From: Bacteroidales bacterium CF
GTDB taxonomy: Bacteria > Bacteroidota > Bacteroidia > Bacteroidales > UBA932
Direction: 5' to 3'
Assembly: GCA_000473305.1 (NCBI GenBank)
Contig: CP006772.1
Coordinates: 372,001 to 436,000 of the forward strand
Length of the DNA stretch: 64,000 nt
Shown here: piece by piece, positions 24,696 through 35,400 of the stretch
Layout: every line of letters starts with the position of its first letter
Position numbering within the stretch: position 1 is the first letter of the stretch
Notes under the pieces: generated by a model
Told to the model about the DNA's origin: nothing
Database searches by the model: none
The model's input: the letters and a program-made list of their open reading frames with translations, nothing else
Program-made: the position numbers and the translations under genes

Positions 24696-25611
24696 AGCGG
24701 GCGGACTGTCTTGTTCCCCGCTCTTCAAGACGTTTTTCAAGAAGCCTCAGGAGTTCTGTGTTTCTCACGGAGCCCCATGGGCTCTCTTTTATAAACCGGG
24801 GCGGGACTTCACCGGCAAACCTCTCTATATAGATATCCGGTCTGAGCAGTTCCAGAAAATCGACGAAGAAATCGATGTACTCTTCAAGAGAGAACTGGAT
24901 GAAATCTTCCGGGTGTTCCCTGAACTCTTTTTCCATCGGTGTCCCTTTGATAATCTGCAACTGATGGAATTTTGCCGAGTGGACAGGCAATTTGTTGACT
25001 TCGTGAGCGACAGCCAGCATCTCCTCTTTACTCTCTCCAGGAAGACCGAAAATAAAATGGGCTCCGGTCATGAGTCCTCTCTCTGTGCTTTTTCTTATAG
25101 ATTCGACAGACTGCCCGTATGTATGACAACGGTTAATTCTCTTTAGTGTCCGGTCATATACTGATTCAATGCCGTACTCTATAATTACGATTTTATCCCT
25201 TGACAATCCGGCAAGATAGTCCAACTTCTCATCATCCACACAATCGGGTCTGGTCCCGATGACAATGCCTGCAACATCAGGGTGAGACAATGCCTCTCCG
25301 TATAACCTTTTCAGATCTGAAAGAGGAGCGTGTGTGTTTGAATACGGCTGAAAATATGCAAGATATCGGCTTGCAGTGCGGTATCTTCTTCTGTGAAACT
25401 CAATACCCTCCTCAATCTGCCATTTAATGCTCTTGTCAGGAGAGCTATACGCCGGATGGAAAGCCGCATTGTCGCAATAGGTACAACCTCCCGTGCCCAG
25501 GCTGCCGTCTCTGTTGGGGCAGGAGAATCCGGCATCAATTACAATTTTCTGTAGTCTCTCACCGTACCTCTCCTTAAAATATCCTACATAGGAGTTGTAA
25601 CGTTTTTCCAC
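24685..25611 (-). CDS. TIGR01212-family radical SAM protein (YhcC-like)
   Basis: 308 residues, starting with GTG. The cluster motif is C-x(11)-C-x2-C (FSCPNRDGSLGTGGCTYCDN), the spacing of the YhcC/TIGR01212 group rather than the usual CxxxCxxC. GTRPDCVDDEKLDYL and IEYGIESVYDRTLKRINR match the Elp3-like core, and HFIFGLPGESKEEML the SAM-binding region. Function unknown; relatives are considered possible RNA or small-molecule modifiers. The start codon overlaps the YhcH stop by one base, so the two are cotranscribed. Confidence 0.9.
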   Translation of the reverse strand: MEKRYNSYVGYFKERYGERLQKIVIDAGFSCPNRDGSLGTGGCTYCDNAAFHPAYSSPDKSIKWQIEEGIEFHRRRYRTASRYLAYFQPYSNTHAPLSDLKRLYGEALSHPDVAGIVIGTRPDCVDDEKLDYLAGLSRDKIVIIEYGIESVYDRTLKRINRCHTYGQSVESIRKSTERGLMTGAHFIFGLPGESKEEMLAVAHEVNKLPVHSAKFHQLQIIKGTPMEKEFREHPEDFIQFSLEEYIDFFVDFLELLRPDIYIERFAGEVPPRFIKESPWGSVRNTELLRLLEKRLEERGTRQSARFTL

Positions 25612-26057
25612 TACATTTTTACCTTAAAAACGGCCTTTTTTATCTTTCCTTCTCCGATTAATGGTGCATGGGCATCATGCGGAAATATAACAGCAAGGTT
25701 GTCAGGTGCCAGGCTGACGAAGTTTTCCGGCATCTCCTCAAGAAAAGCGATATCTTTTTCAGGGTCGTACGAGATATTCTCCCCATCGCATCTGCTTCTG
25801 TCGCGGATTCCGATAGTTTCGCTCCCTTCCAGAAGAATATGAATGTCAATATATGTATCGTGTACCTCAAGCTTAGGTATCTCTATGCCTTTTCCCTCGC
25901 CCTCCCAGATAGTGAAATATATATCCTTTCCCACCACCGGATACTCACCGGGTTCCATTTCGTGAAGATTGTGCTTTATAATGTAGCTGAAAACTTTTTC
26001 AAACTTGGAGTGAAGATTGAGATATCTTTCGAAACCTCTCAATGAATCAAGTATCAT
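25611..26057 (-). CDS. YhcH/YjgK/YiaL family protein (DUF386)
   Basis: 148 residues of the double-stranded beta-helix type. LEVHDTYIDIHILLEGSETIGI and the motif VIFPHDAHAPLIGEGKIKKAVFKV are typical of the family; His and Glu residues there could bind a metal. Relatives in E. coli sit in sugar-acid and sialic-acid pathways, where some act as anomerases. Here there is no such pathway next to it, only a radical SAM gene with which it is translationally coupled. The substrate is therefore not known. Confidence 0.88.
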   Translation of the reverse strand: MILDSLRGFERYLNLHSKFEKVFSYIIKHNLHEMEPGEYPVVGKDIYFTIWEGEGKGIEIPKLEVHDTYIDIHILLEGSETIGIRDRSRCDGENISYDPEKDIAFLEEMPENFVSLAPDNLAVIFPHDAHAPLIGEGKIKKAVFKVKM

Positions 26058-26073
26058 AATGTAAATTTTGATG

Positions 26074-26091
26074 CAAATATAGTTATCTTTG
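26074..26091. promoter_or_regulatory. Divergent promoter boxes (YhcH / NlpC-P60)
   Basis: Minus-strand TATATTTG (26074-26081) and plus-strand TATCTTTG (26084-26091) lie two bases apart in a 63-base gap, so the two directions may compete. Confidence 0.6.
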
Positions 26092-26120
26092 TCTATGTAA
26101 TTTTAATAAACCTACCAAAG

Positions 26121-27329
26121 ATGAAAAAGGTGCTATTTGTTGTTCTGGCTTTTTTCTTTGTTTCTGTTTGCAAAGGAGACGAGAAGTCAGATAAGGTGAA
26201 ACAACTGTTCGACAAGATCTCCTCAGAGATCAAGGCACAGTATGCTCCTGACAGAAGAGTCAAGACATATGAGCCATTTCTGGAATTTACAAAAGACGGA
26301 ATTATACTCAGAGGTTCGACTACTGAGCCTGAGGCAAAAAAAGCACTCTTGAAAGCCATTGCAGATAATAAGCTGAATGTTGCAGACAGTATGAAGGTTC
26401 TTCCTGACCCTTCACTCGGAGATAAAATATATGGAATAACAGCTTTGTCAGTTATAAACTTCAGATACGGACCTGATTACGATGCAGAGTCGGCAACACA
26501 GACCGTTATGGGTACCCCGCTGAGAATACTGGAAAAGAAAGGCGGTTGGACAAGAGCCGTCACACCGGAGGGATACATTGCATGGGTAACATCCGGGAGC
26601 ATACAGCCGATGAACGAGGCTGAATATATGACATGGAGCACATCGCCCAGACTTATAATCACAACCTATTACACACTTTTCCGTGAATCTCCGTCAGAGA
26701 GTGCCGCTGTAGTCATGGACGGAGTTATGGGTAATATTGTAAGGGCAGACGGTGAATCGGGCGATTATTACAAGGTTATACTTCCTAACGGAAAGTCTGC
26801 GTTCGTTCCTAAGGTTCATGCTACATGCTTTGAAAAGTGGATTGACTCAAGAAATCCTACTCAGACAAATATTATCAACACTGCGAGACAATTTGTCGGA
26901 TTCCCTTATATGTGGGCGGGCACATCCATCAAAGCAATGGATTGTTCAGGGTTTACAAAGACAACATATTATCTGAACGGTCTCATACTTGAAAGAGATG
27001 CCTCACAACAGGCCAGATTCGGTGACAGCATAAGCGTTGCAAACAATTTTGCAGCTTTGCAGACAGGGGATCTTCTATTTTTCGGATCAAAGGCGACAAA
27101 GGAGAAGAGAGAGAGAATTTCACACGTAGGCATCTATATCGGCAATGGTGAATTTATCCATTCTGCCACCTCTGTAAGGATTAACTCTTTACTCCCCGAA
27201 GCAGCAAATTATTATGAAGGTTCCACCAGACTGGTAAGGGTAAGGAGAATTATAACACAGATTGACAAAATAGAGGGAGAGGGTATTCTGACAATTAAGA
27301 ATCATCCTTGGTATTTTCCAAAAAAATAA
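26121..27329 (+). CDS. SH3b - NlpC/P60 cysteine peptidase (C40), murein peptide hydrolase
   Basis: 402 residues with a signal peptide (1-18). Residues 100-160 and 175-230 are two bacterial SH3-like domains (VINFRYGPDYDAES...VMGTPLRILEKKGGWTRAVTPEGYIAWV). Residues 250-385 are NlpC/P60, with catalytic Cys275 in AMDCSGF and His near 334 in ISHVGIYIGNGEFIHSA. Such proteins cleave gamma-D-Glu-diamino acid bonds in cell-wall peptides, like YkfC of Bacillus. The dipeptide epimerase follows 11 bases downstream and would process the released L-Ala-D-Glu. Confidence 0.93.
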   Translation: MKKVLFVVLAFFFVSVCKGDEKSDKVKQLFDKISSEIKAQYAPDRRVKTYEPFLEFTKDGIILRGSTTEPEAKKALLKAIADNKLNVADSMKVLPDPSLGDKIYGITALSVINFRYGPDYDAESATQTVMGTPLRILEKKGGWTRAVTPEGYIAWVTSGSIQPMNEAEYMTWSTSPRLIITTYYTLFRESPSESAAVVMDGVMGNIVRADGESGDYYKVILPNGKSAFVPKVHATCFEKWIDSRNPTQTNIINTARQFVGFPYMWAGTSIKAMDCSGFTKTTYYLNGLILERDASQQARFGDSISVANNFAALQTGDLLFFGSKATKEKRERISHVGIYIGNGEFIHSATSVRINSLLPEAANYYEGSTRLVRVRRIITQIDKIEGEGILTIKNHPWYFPKK

Positions 27330-27340
27330 ACTAAACTCAA

Positions 27341-28495
27341 ATGAAAGAGACGATTACAAGTTCGAGAAGAGATTTTCTCAAAAAGGCAGGTATTATCACC
27401 GCTGCAGCCGCTGTCATCAATCCTTTTGACCTGTTGGCTAATACCGGATATCAGAAAAAAGGCTCAAGCAAGAAAATGGAGCTGACATTCAGGACATTTG
27501 ATGCCCAGATGAGACATGTCTTTACTATTGCAAATAGTTCAAGAACCACAACTCCGATTGTTCTTACAGAGATTTCATATGACGGGTTCGTTGGTTACGG
27601 AGAGGCTGCCATGCCGCCGTATCTGGGTGAAACACAGGCCTCTGTCATTGAGTTTTTGAAAAAGGTTGATCTCTCACGTTTCAGCTCACCGTTTGAGTTA
27701 CAGGATATATTGACATATGTAGACTCCATAACAACAAACAACACTGCCGCTAAAGCATCTGTTGATATTGCACTCCATGACCTTGTAGGTAAGATTATGG
27801 GGCAGCCTTGGTGGAAGATATGGGGTTTCAATTCAGCTACAACGCCTTGTACATCATTTACAGTAGGCCTTGATAAGGAAGATGTTGTCAAAGAGAAGAC
27901 AAAAGAGGCTTCTCCTTACAAGGTTATAAAGGTAAAACTGGGCAGGGATGAGGCAACAGACAAGATGATGATCAATACTATACGTTCGGTCACCGATACT
28001 ACTATATGTGTTGATGCGAATCAGGGCTGGAAAGACAAGTACTATGCACTCGAGATGATAAACTGGCTCAATGAGAGAAATGTCAGTATGATTGAGCAAC
28101 CGATGTCGAAGTATATGCTGGATGAGACCGCATGGCTTACAGAGAGAAGTCCGCTGCCTATAATCGCAGATGAGGCTTGCCAGAGGCTGACAGACATACC
28201 TAAGCTCAAGGGCGCATATCACGGAATAAATATTAAGCTTATGAAATGTACCGGTATGAGAGAGGCCAGGGAGATGGTGTCTCTTGCCAAGGCATTGCAT
28301 ATGAGGCTTATGGTCGGTTGTATGACTGAGACTTCATGTGCTATCTCTGCTGCAGCACAGATTGCACCGGAGACCGAGTGGGCCGACCTTGACGGCAATC
28401 TTCTCATCGCAAACGATGTATATAAAGGTATGATAATCGTTGACGGTAAGGTAACTTTGAGCGACAAGCCGGGAATAGGAATAGAGAAACTTTAA
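27341..28495 (+). CDS. Dipeptide epimerase (enolase superfamily), probable L-Ala-D/L-Glu epimerase
   Basis: 384 residues. SSRRDFLKKAGIITAAAAV at the N-terminus is a twin-arginine-type signal, so the enzyme may be exported folded. The muconate-lactonising subgroup motifs are present: KVKLG (catalytic lysines near 202-204), DANQGW near 227, EQP near 253, and IADEAC near 277 as metal ligands, with MLMVGCMTETS near 330. It would convert L-Ala-D-Glu to L-Ala-L-Glu after the preceding NlpC/P60 enzyme releases it. The Tat signal is unusual for a family often cytoplasmic, but the pairing with a secreted peptidase explains it. Confidence 0.9.
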   Translation: MKETITSSRRDFLKKAGIITAAAAVINPFDLLANTGYQKKGSSKKMELTFRTFDAQMRHVFTIANSSRTTTPIVLTEISYDGFVGYGEAAMPPYLGETQASVIEFLKKVDLSRFSSPFELQDILTYVDSITTNNTAAKASVDIALHDLVGKIMGQPWWKIWGFNSATTPCTSFTVGLDKEDVVKEKTKEASPYKVIKVKLGRDEATDKMMINTIRSVTDTTICVDANQGWKDKYYALEMINWLNERNVSMIEQPMSKYMLDETAWLTERSPLPIIADEACQRLTDIPKLKGAYHGINIKLMKCTGMREAREMVSLAKALHMRLMVGCMTETSCAISAAAQIAPETEWADLDGNLLIANDVYKGMIIVDGKVTLSDKPGIGIEKL

Positions 28496-28510
28496 TTTAA
28501 CACGAATAAT

Positions 28511-28789
28511 ATGGCAAGTTTAAGAGTAATAAAGAAAGACATTGATTACCTCCTTACAGAGGTGATATCTGATTGTTGGACATTTATGTATTTCAACCAG
28601 GGTAAGAAAGAGGACCAGGCTGTTGAAATCATAACTTCAGCTGTCGATTTCAGGAATGACCTTTATAACAGAGTGAATCACTACGATAAGAAAAATGCAC
28701 GTAAGGCATTCAAAGAGATAAACATGGACCTTCTTAAAGGTGTTGATGATCTGTTTGTTCGTATAAGCAAGCTGACAGAGGCTAAATAA
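28511..28789 (+). CDS. Small conserved helical protein of unknown function
   Basis: 92 residues, no signal peptide, predicted all-helical: ASLRVIKKDIDYLLTEVISDCWTFMYFNQGKKEDQAVEIITSAVDFRNDLYNRVNHYDKKNARKAFKEI and so on. I recall similar short proteins across Bacteroidetes but no function. It lies 15 bases after the epimerase and may be cotranscribed. Its last codons overlap the stop of the convergent YgjP-like gene by eight bases. Confidence 0.75.
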   Translation: MASLRVIKKDIDYLLTEVISDCWTFMYFNQGKKEDQAVEIITSAVDFRNDLYNRVNHYDKKNARKAFKEINMDLLKGVDDLFVRISKLTEAK

Positions 28790-29510
28790 CTGTAAGAGAA
28801 GAGGTATTATTTTTACGGAGCTGGCTTGCCAGCTCTTTTTCTTTTCCCTCACACAGAGTGTTGAGCAATTTGTGGAAAGAGGCTCCGTGGTTGTGATATT
28901 TCAAATGACACAACTCATGAAGAATCACATAATCAGCTAATTCCGGGCTTAATCTCATGAGTTGAATGTTGAGATTTATGTTTCCTTTGTTTGAACAGCT
29001 GCCCCAGTTTGTCTTGTTGTTCTTCATGAACACTCTGTTTAAGCTGAATCCGTGAGCAGAGGCAAGTTCCATACATCTGGCCGGAAGGTACCGGGATGCT
29101 ATTTTACGTAAAGCCCTTATTGTTGCCTGAAGTATGGCTGCCTTGTTGCATCCCTCCGGGTAATTTATCTCTGTGTGATCCGGATAGTATTTTATATTGA
29201 TACTCTCCCTCTTTTCTCTCCTGTCGATTTGATGATAGACAATCCGGTTGCCGATCAGAGGAAGATCATTACCCTCTCCGAGAGGGATTATCCTTGATTG
29301 CAGCTTTTCACGGTGTTTTTCGAGAGTAGCCATTATCCAATCCTCTTTTTCAGTAACAAAATCCCCTGCACGGGAGAAGCTGGTGAAAAATGGGATTGAG
29401 ACCCTTATCCCCTTGGACGGACTGACTGTCAGTCTGATATTCTTATTGCCACTCTTCTTTGTAATGACAATCTCTCCAAAGAGATGGTGGTTGTATTTTT
29501 TTGTTAACAC
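28782..29510 (-). CDS. YgjP-like M48-type metallopeptidase (DUF45)
   Basis: 242 residues. The zincin motif is VILHELCHLKYHNHGASFHKLL, with HELCH and a downstream His as third ligand. N-terminal part is beta-rich (IRLTVSPSKGIRVSIPFF). The family is found as WLM/SprT-like cytoplasmic proteins; some SprT relatives cut DNA-protein crosslinks, but YgjP itself is uncharacterised. MKNNKTNWGSCSNKGNINLN is the conserved substrate-side block. Divergent from rpsO. Confidence 0.9.
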   Translation of the reverse strand: MLTKKYNHHLFGEIVITKKSGNKNIRLTVSPSKGIRVSIPFFTSFSRAGDFVTEKEDWIMATLEKHREKLQSRIIPLGEGNDLPLIGNRIVYHQIDRREKRESINIKYYPDHTEINYPEGCNKAAILQATIRALRKIASRYLPARCMELASAHGFSLNRVFMKNNKTNWGSCSNKGNINLNIQLMRLSPELADYVILHELCHLKYHNHGASFHKLLNTLCEGKEKELASQLRKNNTSSLTVI

Positions 29511-29562
29511 GTAAGATTATTATACAGTTATGGCAAACATTTCACAAAAGTACCCAAAAATG

Positions 29563-29592
29563 TTGTCGACTGAAATTATTTGTATATCTTTG
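29563..29592 (+). promoter_or_regulatory. Promoter of rpsO
   Basis: TTG at 29563-29565 and TATCTTTG at 29585-29592, 19 bases apart, 45 bases before the rpsO start. Confidence 0.75.
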
Positions 29593-29636
29593 CCACCCCA
29601 AATAATGGGAAAAACAAATTCAATTGCTTTAAAATT

Positions 29637-29909
29637 ATGAATTATTTAACATCAGAAAAAAAGCAAGAGATTTTCGGACAATACGGAAAGTCTAATGCTG
29701 ATACCGGCTCACCGGAGAGTCAGGTAGCTTTATTTTCCTACCGTATCGCTCACCTTACAAACCACTTGAAAAACAATAAGAAAGACTACGCTACTCAGCG
29801 TTCTCTCTTGAAAATGGTTGGTAAGAGACGTCGTCTCCTTGATTATCTAAAGGCGACAGACATCGAGAGATACAGGAATATCGTCAAGGCCTTGAACCTT
29901 CGTAAATAA
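29637..29909 (+). CDS. rpsO: 30S ribosomal protein uS15
   Basis: 90 residues from ATG 29637 (MNYLTSEKKQEIFGQYGKS). A frame open to 29580 would start inside the promoter. GSPESQVALFSYRIAHLTNHLKNNKKDY and LLKMVGKRRRLLDYL are the 16S-binding helices. As in many bacteria it is followed by pnp; here a terminator and separate promoter lie between them. Confidence 0.97.
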   Translation: MNYLTSEKKQEIFGQYGKSNADTGSPESQVALFSYRIAHLTNHLKNNKKDYATQRSLLKMVGKRRRLLDYLKATDIERYRNIVKALNLRK

Positions 29910-29918
29910 AGCAAAAAT

Positions 29919-29947
29919 AAAGGGTGCGAAAACGGCACCCTTTTTTT
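29919..29947 (+). terminator. Terminator of rpsO
   Basis: AAAGGGTGC pairs with GCACCCTTT around a seven-base loop, followed by a run of T. Confidence 0.88.
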
Positions 29948-29950
29948 ATT

Positions 29951-29981
29951 TTTGACATTCCGCCATAACTGATTAAATTTG
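29951..29981 (+). promoter_or_regulatory. Promoter of pnp
   Basis: TTTG (29951-29954) and TAAATTTG (29974-29981), 19 bases apart, directly after the rpsO terminator. Confidence 0.7.
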
Positions 29982-29995
29982 CAGGATTTTATATG

Positions 29996-30082
29996 CATTA
30001 TGCCAAAATAAGGCAACCCGGGGCATAATGTATAGCTGTTATAAATAATTAATAATCAACTCTCATAGGGAGAGCGGGTTGC
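29996..30082 (+). promoter_or_regulatory. Structured 5' leader of pnp
   Basis: About 105 bases of leader. CATTATGCC (29996-30004) pairs with GGCATAATG (30022-30030). GCAACCCG (30013-30020), in the loop of that hairpin, is perfectly complementary to CGGGTTGC (30075-30082) just before the start codon. The two pairings can form a pseudoknot or compete. E. coli pnp is autoregulated through a leader hairpin; a similar role here is inference. Confidence 0.45.
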
Positions 30083-30094
30083 ACATAAGATTAT

Positions 30095-32278
30095 ATGAAT
30101 GTAGTAAAAAAGACCATCCAGTTAAGAGATGGCAGAGTAATCGAAATTGAAACAGGAAAACTTGCAAAGCAGGCAGATGGTTCTGTAGTTGTCAAACTTG
30201 GCAAGACAATGTTGCTGGCAACAGTTGTGGCAGCAAAAGATGCCAAGGAGGATGTGGATTTTATGCCTCTTTCAGTTGAATATAAAGAGAAATATGCTTC
30301 AGCGGGCCGTTATCCCGGGGGATTTCTTAAACGTGAAGGCCGTGCAAATGACTCCGAAATTTTAGTATCCCGTTTAATTGACCGTGCTCTCAGGCCACTT
30401 TTCCCGGATGATTTTCATGCAGAGGTATTTGTAAACGTTAATCTGATTTCTGCAGAGAAGGAGATTATGCCGGATGCCCTTGCAGGCCTTGCAGCTTCAG
30501 CAGCACTGGCAGTAAGTGATATTCCGTTCAACGGGCCTATCTCTGAAGTCAGAGTTGCCAGGATAGGTGGCAATCTTGTAATCAACCCGTCATTTACAGA
30601 GTTGAAGGATGCAGATATAGATATTATGGTAGCTGCCACTCTCGACAACATCATGATGGTTGAGGGAGAGATGAAGGAGGTTAGTGAGAAGGATATGCTT
30701 GAGGCCATAAAATTTGCGCATGAAGAGATAAAGATACAATGCCAGGCACAGATAGAGCTTATGGAAGAGGTAGGCAAGACAGTGAAGAGAGCCTACTGCC
30801 ATGAGACGCAAGATGAAGAGCTGCGAGAAGCGGTTCAGAAGTTCTGCTACGACAAGTGCTATGCAATAGCAAAATCGGGTTCAGGAAAACACGAGAGAAC
30901 AGATGCATTTGATGCTCTCAAGGCAGAGTTTGTAGCAACACTATCAGAAGAGGATGCTGCTGCCAAGAAGATTATGATTGACAGATATTACCATGCAGTT
31001 GAAAAAGAGGCAATGCGTAATATGATCCTTGATGAGGGAATTCGTCTCGACGGCAGGAATACAAAACAGATCAGACCAATCTGGTGCGAGGTTGATTATC
31101 TTCCGGCAACACACGGATCTGCAATCTTCACCAGGGGTGAGACACAGTCTCTCACAACAGTAACTTTGGGAACCAAGCTTGACATGAAGGCGATTGACGA
31201 GGTACTTGTTGAGGGGACAGAGCAGTTTGTACTCCATTACAACTTCCCTCCTTTCTCTACAGGTGAGGCTAAGCCGTACAGGGGAACAGGCCGCAGGGAG
31301 ATAGGTCACGGAAATCTTGCTCTCAGGGCTCTGAAGTTTGTAGTCCCTAAGGGTGAGGAGAATCCTTATGCAGTACGCGTTGTTTCAGATATTCTTGAGT
31401 CAAACGGATCATCTTCAATGGCTACAGTTTGTGCCGGCACATTAGCTTTGATGGATGCAGGTGTCAAGATAAAGAAACCGGTTTCCGGAATTGCGATGGG
31501 TCTTATCACAAAGAACGGTAAGTTCGCAGTACTGTCAGACATTCTTGGTGACGAGGATCACCTCGGAGATATGGACTTCAAGGTTACCGGAACAAAAGAC
31601 GGTATTACCGCTACACAGATGGATATAAAGGTAGACGGTCTGTCATACGAGATACTGGAGCAGGCTCTGGAGCAGGCTCGTCAGGGTCGTATGCATATTA
31701 TGGGTGAGATGATGAAGTGTATAAGCGAACCACGTGAGGATTACAAGCCACATGTGCCAAGAATAATACAGATTGTCATTCCTCAGGAGTTCATCGGTGC
31801 AGTTATCGGTACAGGCGGCAAGGTTATTCAGGAGATACAGCGCACAACAGGAACTACCATCACCATTACAGAGGAGAATGAGACAGGTGTTGTTGATATA
31901 TTCGGAGAGGACAAGGAGAGCATGGATAAGGCACTTACATGGATCAAGAATATAACCACAGTTCCTGAAGCAGGAGAAGTATATAAAGGTAAGGTTGTCT
32001 CAATCCTTGAATTCGGTGCTTTTGTGCAGATTCTTCCGGGCAAGGAGGGGCTGCTTCATATTTCTGAACTCGACTGGAAAAAGGTAGACAAGGTAGAGGA
32101 TGAGGTAAAAGTCGGAGACGAGGTAGAGGTTAAACTTCTTGAGATAGATTCAAAAACCGGTAAAATGAGGCTTTCACGTAAAGCTCTGCTTCCAAAACCG
32201 GAAGGTTATGTTGAACCGGAAAGAAAACCAAGAAAAGAGGGCGAAAGGAAGCCTTTTAAAGGTCCGAAGAAATACTAA
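30095..32278 (+). CDS. pnp: Polyribonucleotide nucleotidyltransferase (PNPase)
   Basis: 727 residues. Two RNase PH domains (about 5-220 and 320-545), the second with the active-site region [20 protein letters not shown] and [17 protein letters not shown] domain (about 560-620, [23 protein letters not shown]) and an S1 domain (about 630-700, [33 protein letters not shown]) follow. The C-terminus is basic ([21 protein letters not shown]). It degrades RNA 3' to 5' by phosphorolysis. Own promoter and structured leader. Confidence 0.97.
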   Translation: MNVVKKTIQLRDGRVIEIETGKLAKQADGSVVVKLGKTMLLATVVAAKDAKEDVDFMPLSVEYKEKYASAGRYPGGFLKREGRANDSEILVSRLIDRALRPLFPDDFHAEVFVNVNLISAEKEIMPDALAGLAASAALAVSDIPFNGPISEVRVARIGGNLVINPSFTELKDADIDIMVAATLDNIMMVEGEMKEVSEKDMLEAIKFAHEEIKIQCQAQIELMEEVGKTVKRAYCHETQDEELREAVQKFCYDKCYAIAKSGSGKHERTDAFDALKAEFVATLSEEDAAAKKIMIDRYYHAVEKEAMRNMILDEGIRLDGRNTKQIRPIWCEVDYLPATHGSAIFTRGETQSLTTVTLGTKLDMKAIDEVLVEGTEQFVLHYNFPPFSTGEAKPYRGTGRREIGHGNLALRALKFVVPKGEENPYAVRVVSDILESNGSSSMATVCAGTLALMDAGVKIKKPVSGIAMGLITKNGKFAVLSDILGDEDHLGDMDFKVTGTKDGITATQMDIKVDGLSYEILEQALEQARQGRMHIMGEMMKCISEPREDYKPHVPRIIQIVIPQEFIGAVIGTGGKVIQEIQRTTGTTITITEENETGVVDIFGEDKESMDKALTWIKNITTVPEAGEVYKGKVVSILEFGAFVQILPGKEGLLHISELDWKKVDKVEDEVKVGDEVEVKLLEIDSKTGKMRLSRKALLPKPEGYVEPERKPRKEGERKPFKGPKKY

Positions 32279-32301
32279 CAAATTATAACATTTTTATTAC
32301 T

Positions 32302-32335
32302 AAAAGGTCGTTATGTGTAGCATAACGGCCTTTTT
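32302..32335 (+). terminator. Terminator of pnp
   Basis: AAAAGGTCGTTATG pairs with CATAACGGCCTTTT (one G-T), short loop, then T-run. Confidence 0.88.
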
Positions 32336-32474
32336 GTTTACAAACCGTTATTTTGTCAGATTTTCTCTATCCCGCAACAGTTCTTGCATACCTTAAGATT
32401 TATTTGCTAAACAGAAAATTAAATTATAAATTCGAACTCGTCACCATCTATAACTTATTAAACTATCTTAATCT

Positions 32475-35400
32475 ATGAAGAAAACGATCTTGTTTGTCGT
32501 TGTTTTGTTGCTTTGCAACGTAGCTATGGCTCAGATGAAAGTTACAGGTAAAGTAACTTCATCAGAAGACGGTTCTCCTATTCCTTTTGCTAACATCCAG
32601 ATAAAGGGTGTGAGGAATATCGGAGCAACCACTGATCTCGATGGTAAATTCACTTTCGAGAGTATCTCGAAAGATGCCATCCTTGTTGTCACCTATATCG
32701 GATTCACTACTCAGGAGGTTCCGGTACAGGGAAGGTCCGAAGTGAATATTGCGCTTGTCTCAGACGCGCTGAATCTTGAAGAGGTAATGGTTGTTGCCTA
32801 TGGTACCGTTAAAAAGGGTACTTTTACCGGAGCAGCCAGTCTTGTTAAAGCTGACGCTATAAAAGATGTACCAAGCCTCTCTTTTGAAAATGCCCTTAAT
32901 GGTAAAGTCGCAGGTATGCAGATTACCACTACTTCAGGTCAGGCCGGTTCAACATCATCTATACGTATCCGTGGTATCGGCTCTATGAACGCTTCAAACG
33001 AACCTCTTTACGTTATTGACGGTGTTCCAGTTGTATCCGGTGACTCGGGGCAGATGGGCGATTATATTTATACCTCGAATAACGTTATGAGCTCACTCAA
33101 CCCTAATGATATTGAGTCAATTACAGTACTGAAGGATGCAGCGGCATCTGCACTCTACGGTTCACGTGCTGCAAATGGTGTGATTGTAGTAACTACCAAG
33201 AAGGGCAAAGAGGGTAAACCGGTTATAAGTTTCAAAGCATCTGTCGGAGTATCTCCTACATGGGCTACCTCAAACTTTGATGCGGCTTCTACAGAGCAAC
33301 AGGTTGAGATGTATTATGAAAACTTCTGGAATGCAGGAGTTTACTATCAGAACATGACACAAGAGGCTGCAAGTATATCTGCTCTTAAGCAGCTTAGCAA
33401 GAGATTTAATAAACATGGTTATACATTCTCTGCCTCTGATAACACTGTTAAAACTCTCACTATCGGGGGTGACAGGGCCGGAAAATATTATAACTGGGAC
33501 GATCAACTCTTCCGTACTGCTGTTTATCAGACATACGACATGTCAGTAAGCGGTGCATCAGAGAGGTCAAACTATTATTCATCTCTCTCTTACACAAAAG
33601 AACAGGGTCGTGTTAAAATCAACGATTTCGACCGTATTTCAGGCAGGGTTAACCTTAATCAGAAAATCAGCAACAGTATAGAGTTTGCTACAAATATCAA
33701 TATAGCAAAGAGTGAGAAGAGCGGATACAATGACACACGTTCAACAGGAGCAAACTACTTCCTGCAATCTCGCAACTTATTGTGGGGTCTGTACTGGCCT
33801 ACTGATTACCTTACCGGCGATCCTTGGACTGCGAGATATGGTAGTTATGCATATAACCCTGTTTATTACAACAATGAGTGGGAAAACTGGTCAAAAATGT
33901 TGAAGATAAGTGCCAATGAGACACTTACAGTTAAGTTACTTCCAGAACTTGTTTTAAAGAGTGTATTCTCTTATGATAACACAAATACGATGGATCATAT
34001 TTACTACAGTGCCCTCCACTTTAATGGGTCTTCTACATCAGGGTCTGTTACCGAGATGACCACAAATGAGACAAAGCTGGTATCTTCAACAACTCTAAAT
34101 TATAATAAGGTATTTGCCGAGAAACATACTTTAGGTGTATTGATTGGTTGGGAAGCAGAAGACAACAGGACATATTTCCACAGGTCTTCAGGTACGAACC
34201 TTCCTACAAGTGCACTACATACAGTATCAACTGCGGGTAAACTTGATGCTGCAGGATATAACTGGGGCAGCACTATGATGTCTGCTCTCTCTCGTATCGA
34301 GTACAATTATGTGAATAAGTATTATTTCTCTGCATCTTTCCGTCGTGATGGTTCTTCAAGACTTGGCGAGACTACACGTTGGGGTAACTTCTGGTCTGTC
34401 GCAGGTTCATGGAAGATTGACAGTGAGAAGTTCATGGACAACATTGATTACATAAGCAATCTTCGCCTTAGAGCCTCATATGGTGTTAACGGTACATTGC
34501 CTTCGTCACTTAACGGATGGCGTTCGCTGACCTCATACAATAACAACTATATGCAGACACCTGGTGGTGGTGTCAGCACTATCGCTGATGCAAACCTCTC
34601 TTGGGAGACAAGTTATACCTCAAATATAGCTCTCGAATTCGGTCTCTTTGACCAGAGACTTACCGGTTCGATTGAATACTTCAACAGAGATTCAAAAGAT
34701 CTGCTTCAGGATGTTCCAATCTCTCTTGTTACCGGTTTTGGAACGACACTTAAGAATATCGGTGAAATCAATAATAAAGGTATTGAGATTGAACTGAATG
34801 GAGATATCATCAGAAACAAGACACTCACATGGAGTGCCGGTCTGACTGCATCTACAGTGAAGTCTACTGTTGAAAAACTATATGGCGGACAGGACATTAT
34901 CTGGTATGACCCTACCGGAGGAGATGCGAGAGCTAAGTATATTTACAGAGAAGGAGAATCAACACTTGCACTATATGGCCTTGAGTGGGCTGGTGTAGAG
35001 GATGAGACCGGAAAGAACCTATGGTATCTGAACAATGACGAGACTCCGGATCTTACAGTTAAAGGCCGTGCCGCAACTTATGACTATTCAAAAGCCAGTG
35101 AGACAATTATCGGTAACATCCATCCTAAACTCTTCGGAGGAATCCATACAGATGTTAAATGGAACAACTTTACAGCAGGCCTGAACTTTACATATAAGAT
35201 TGGCGGTTATACTTATGACGGTGCCGGTAAGGATGTAACAGACGACGGTTACTACTGGGAGAGAATCATGTCAAAAGACCAATATGAAAACAGATGGACT
35301 CCTGAAAACAAGACTGCATCTCTTCCAATGCGTGCAGCTATTGATATGGAAGATGTAAACCAGAAGAGCAGCCGCCATATGCATAAGGCAGATTTCTTGA

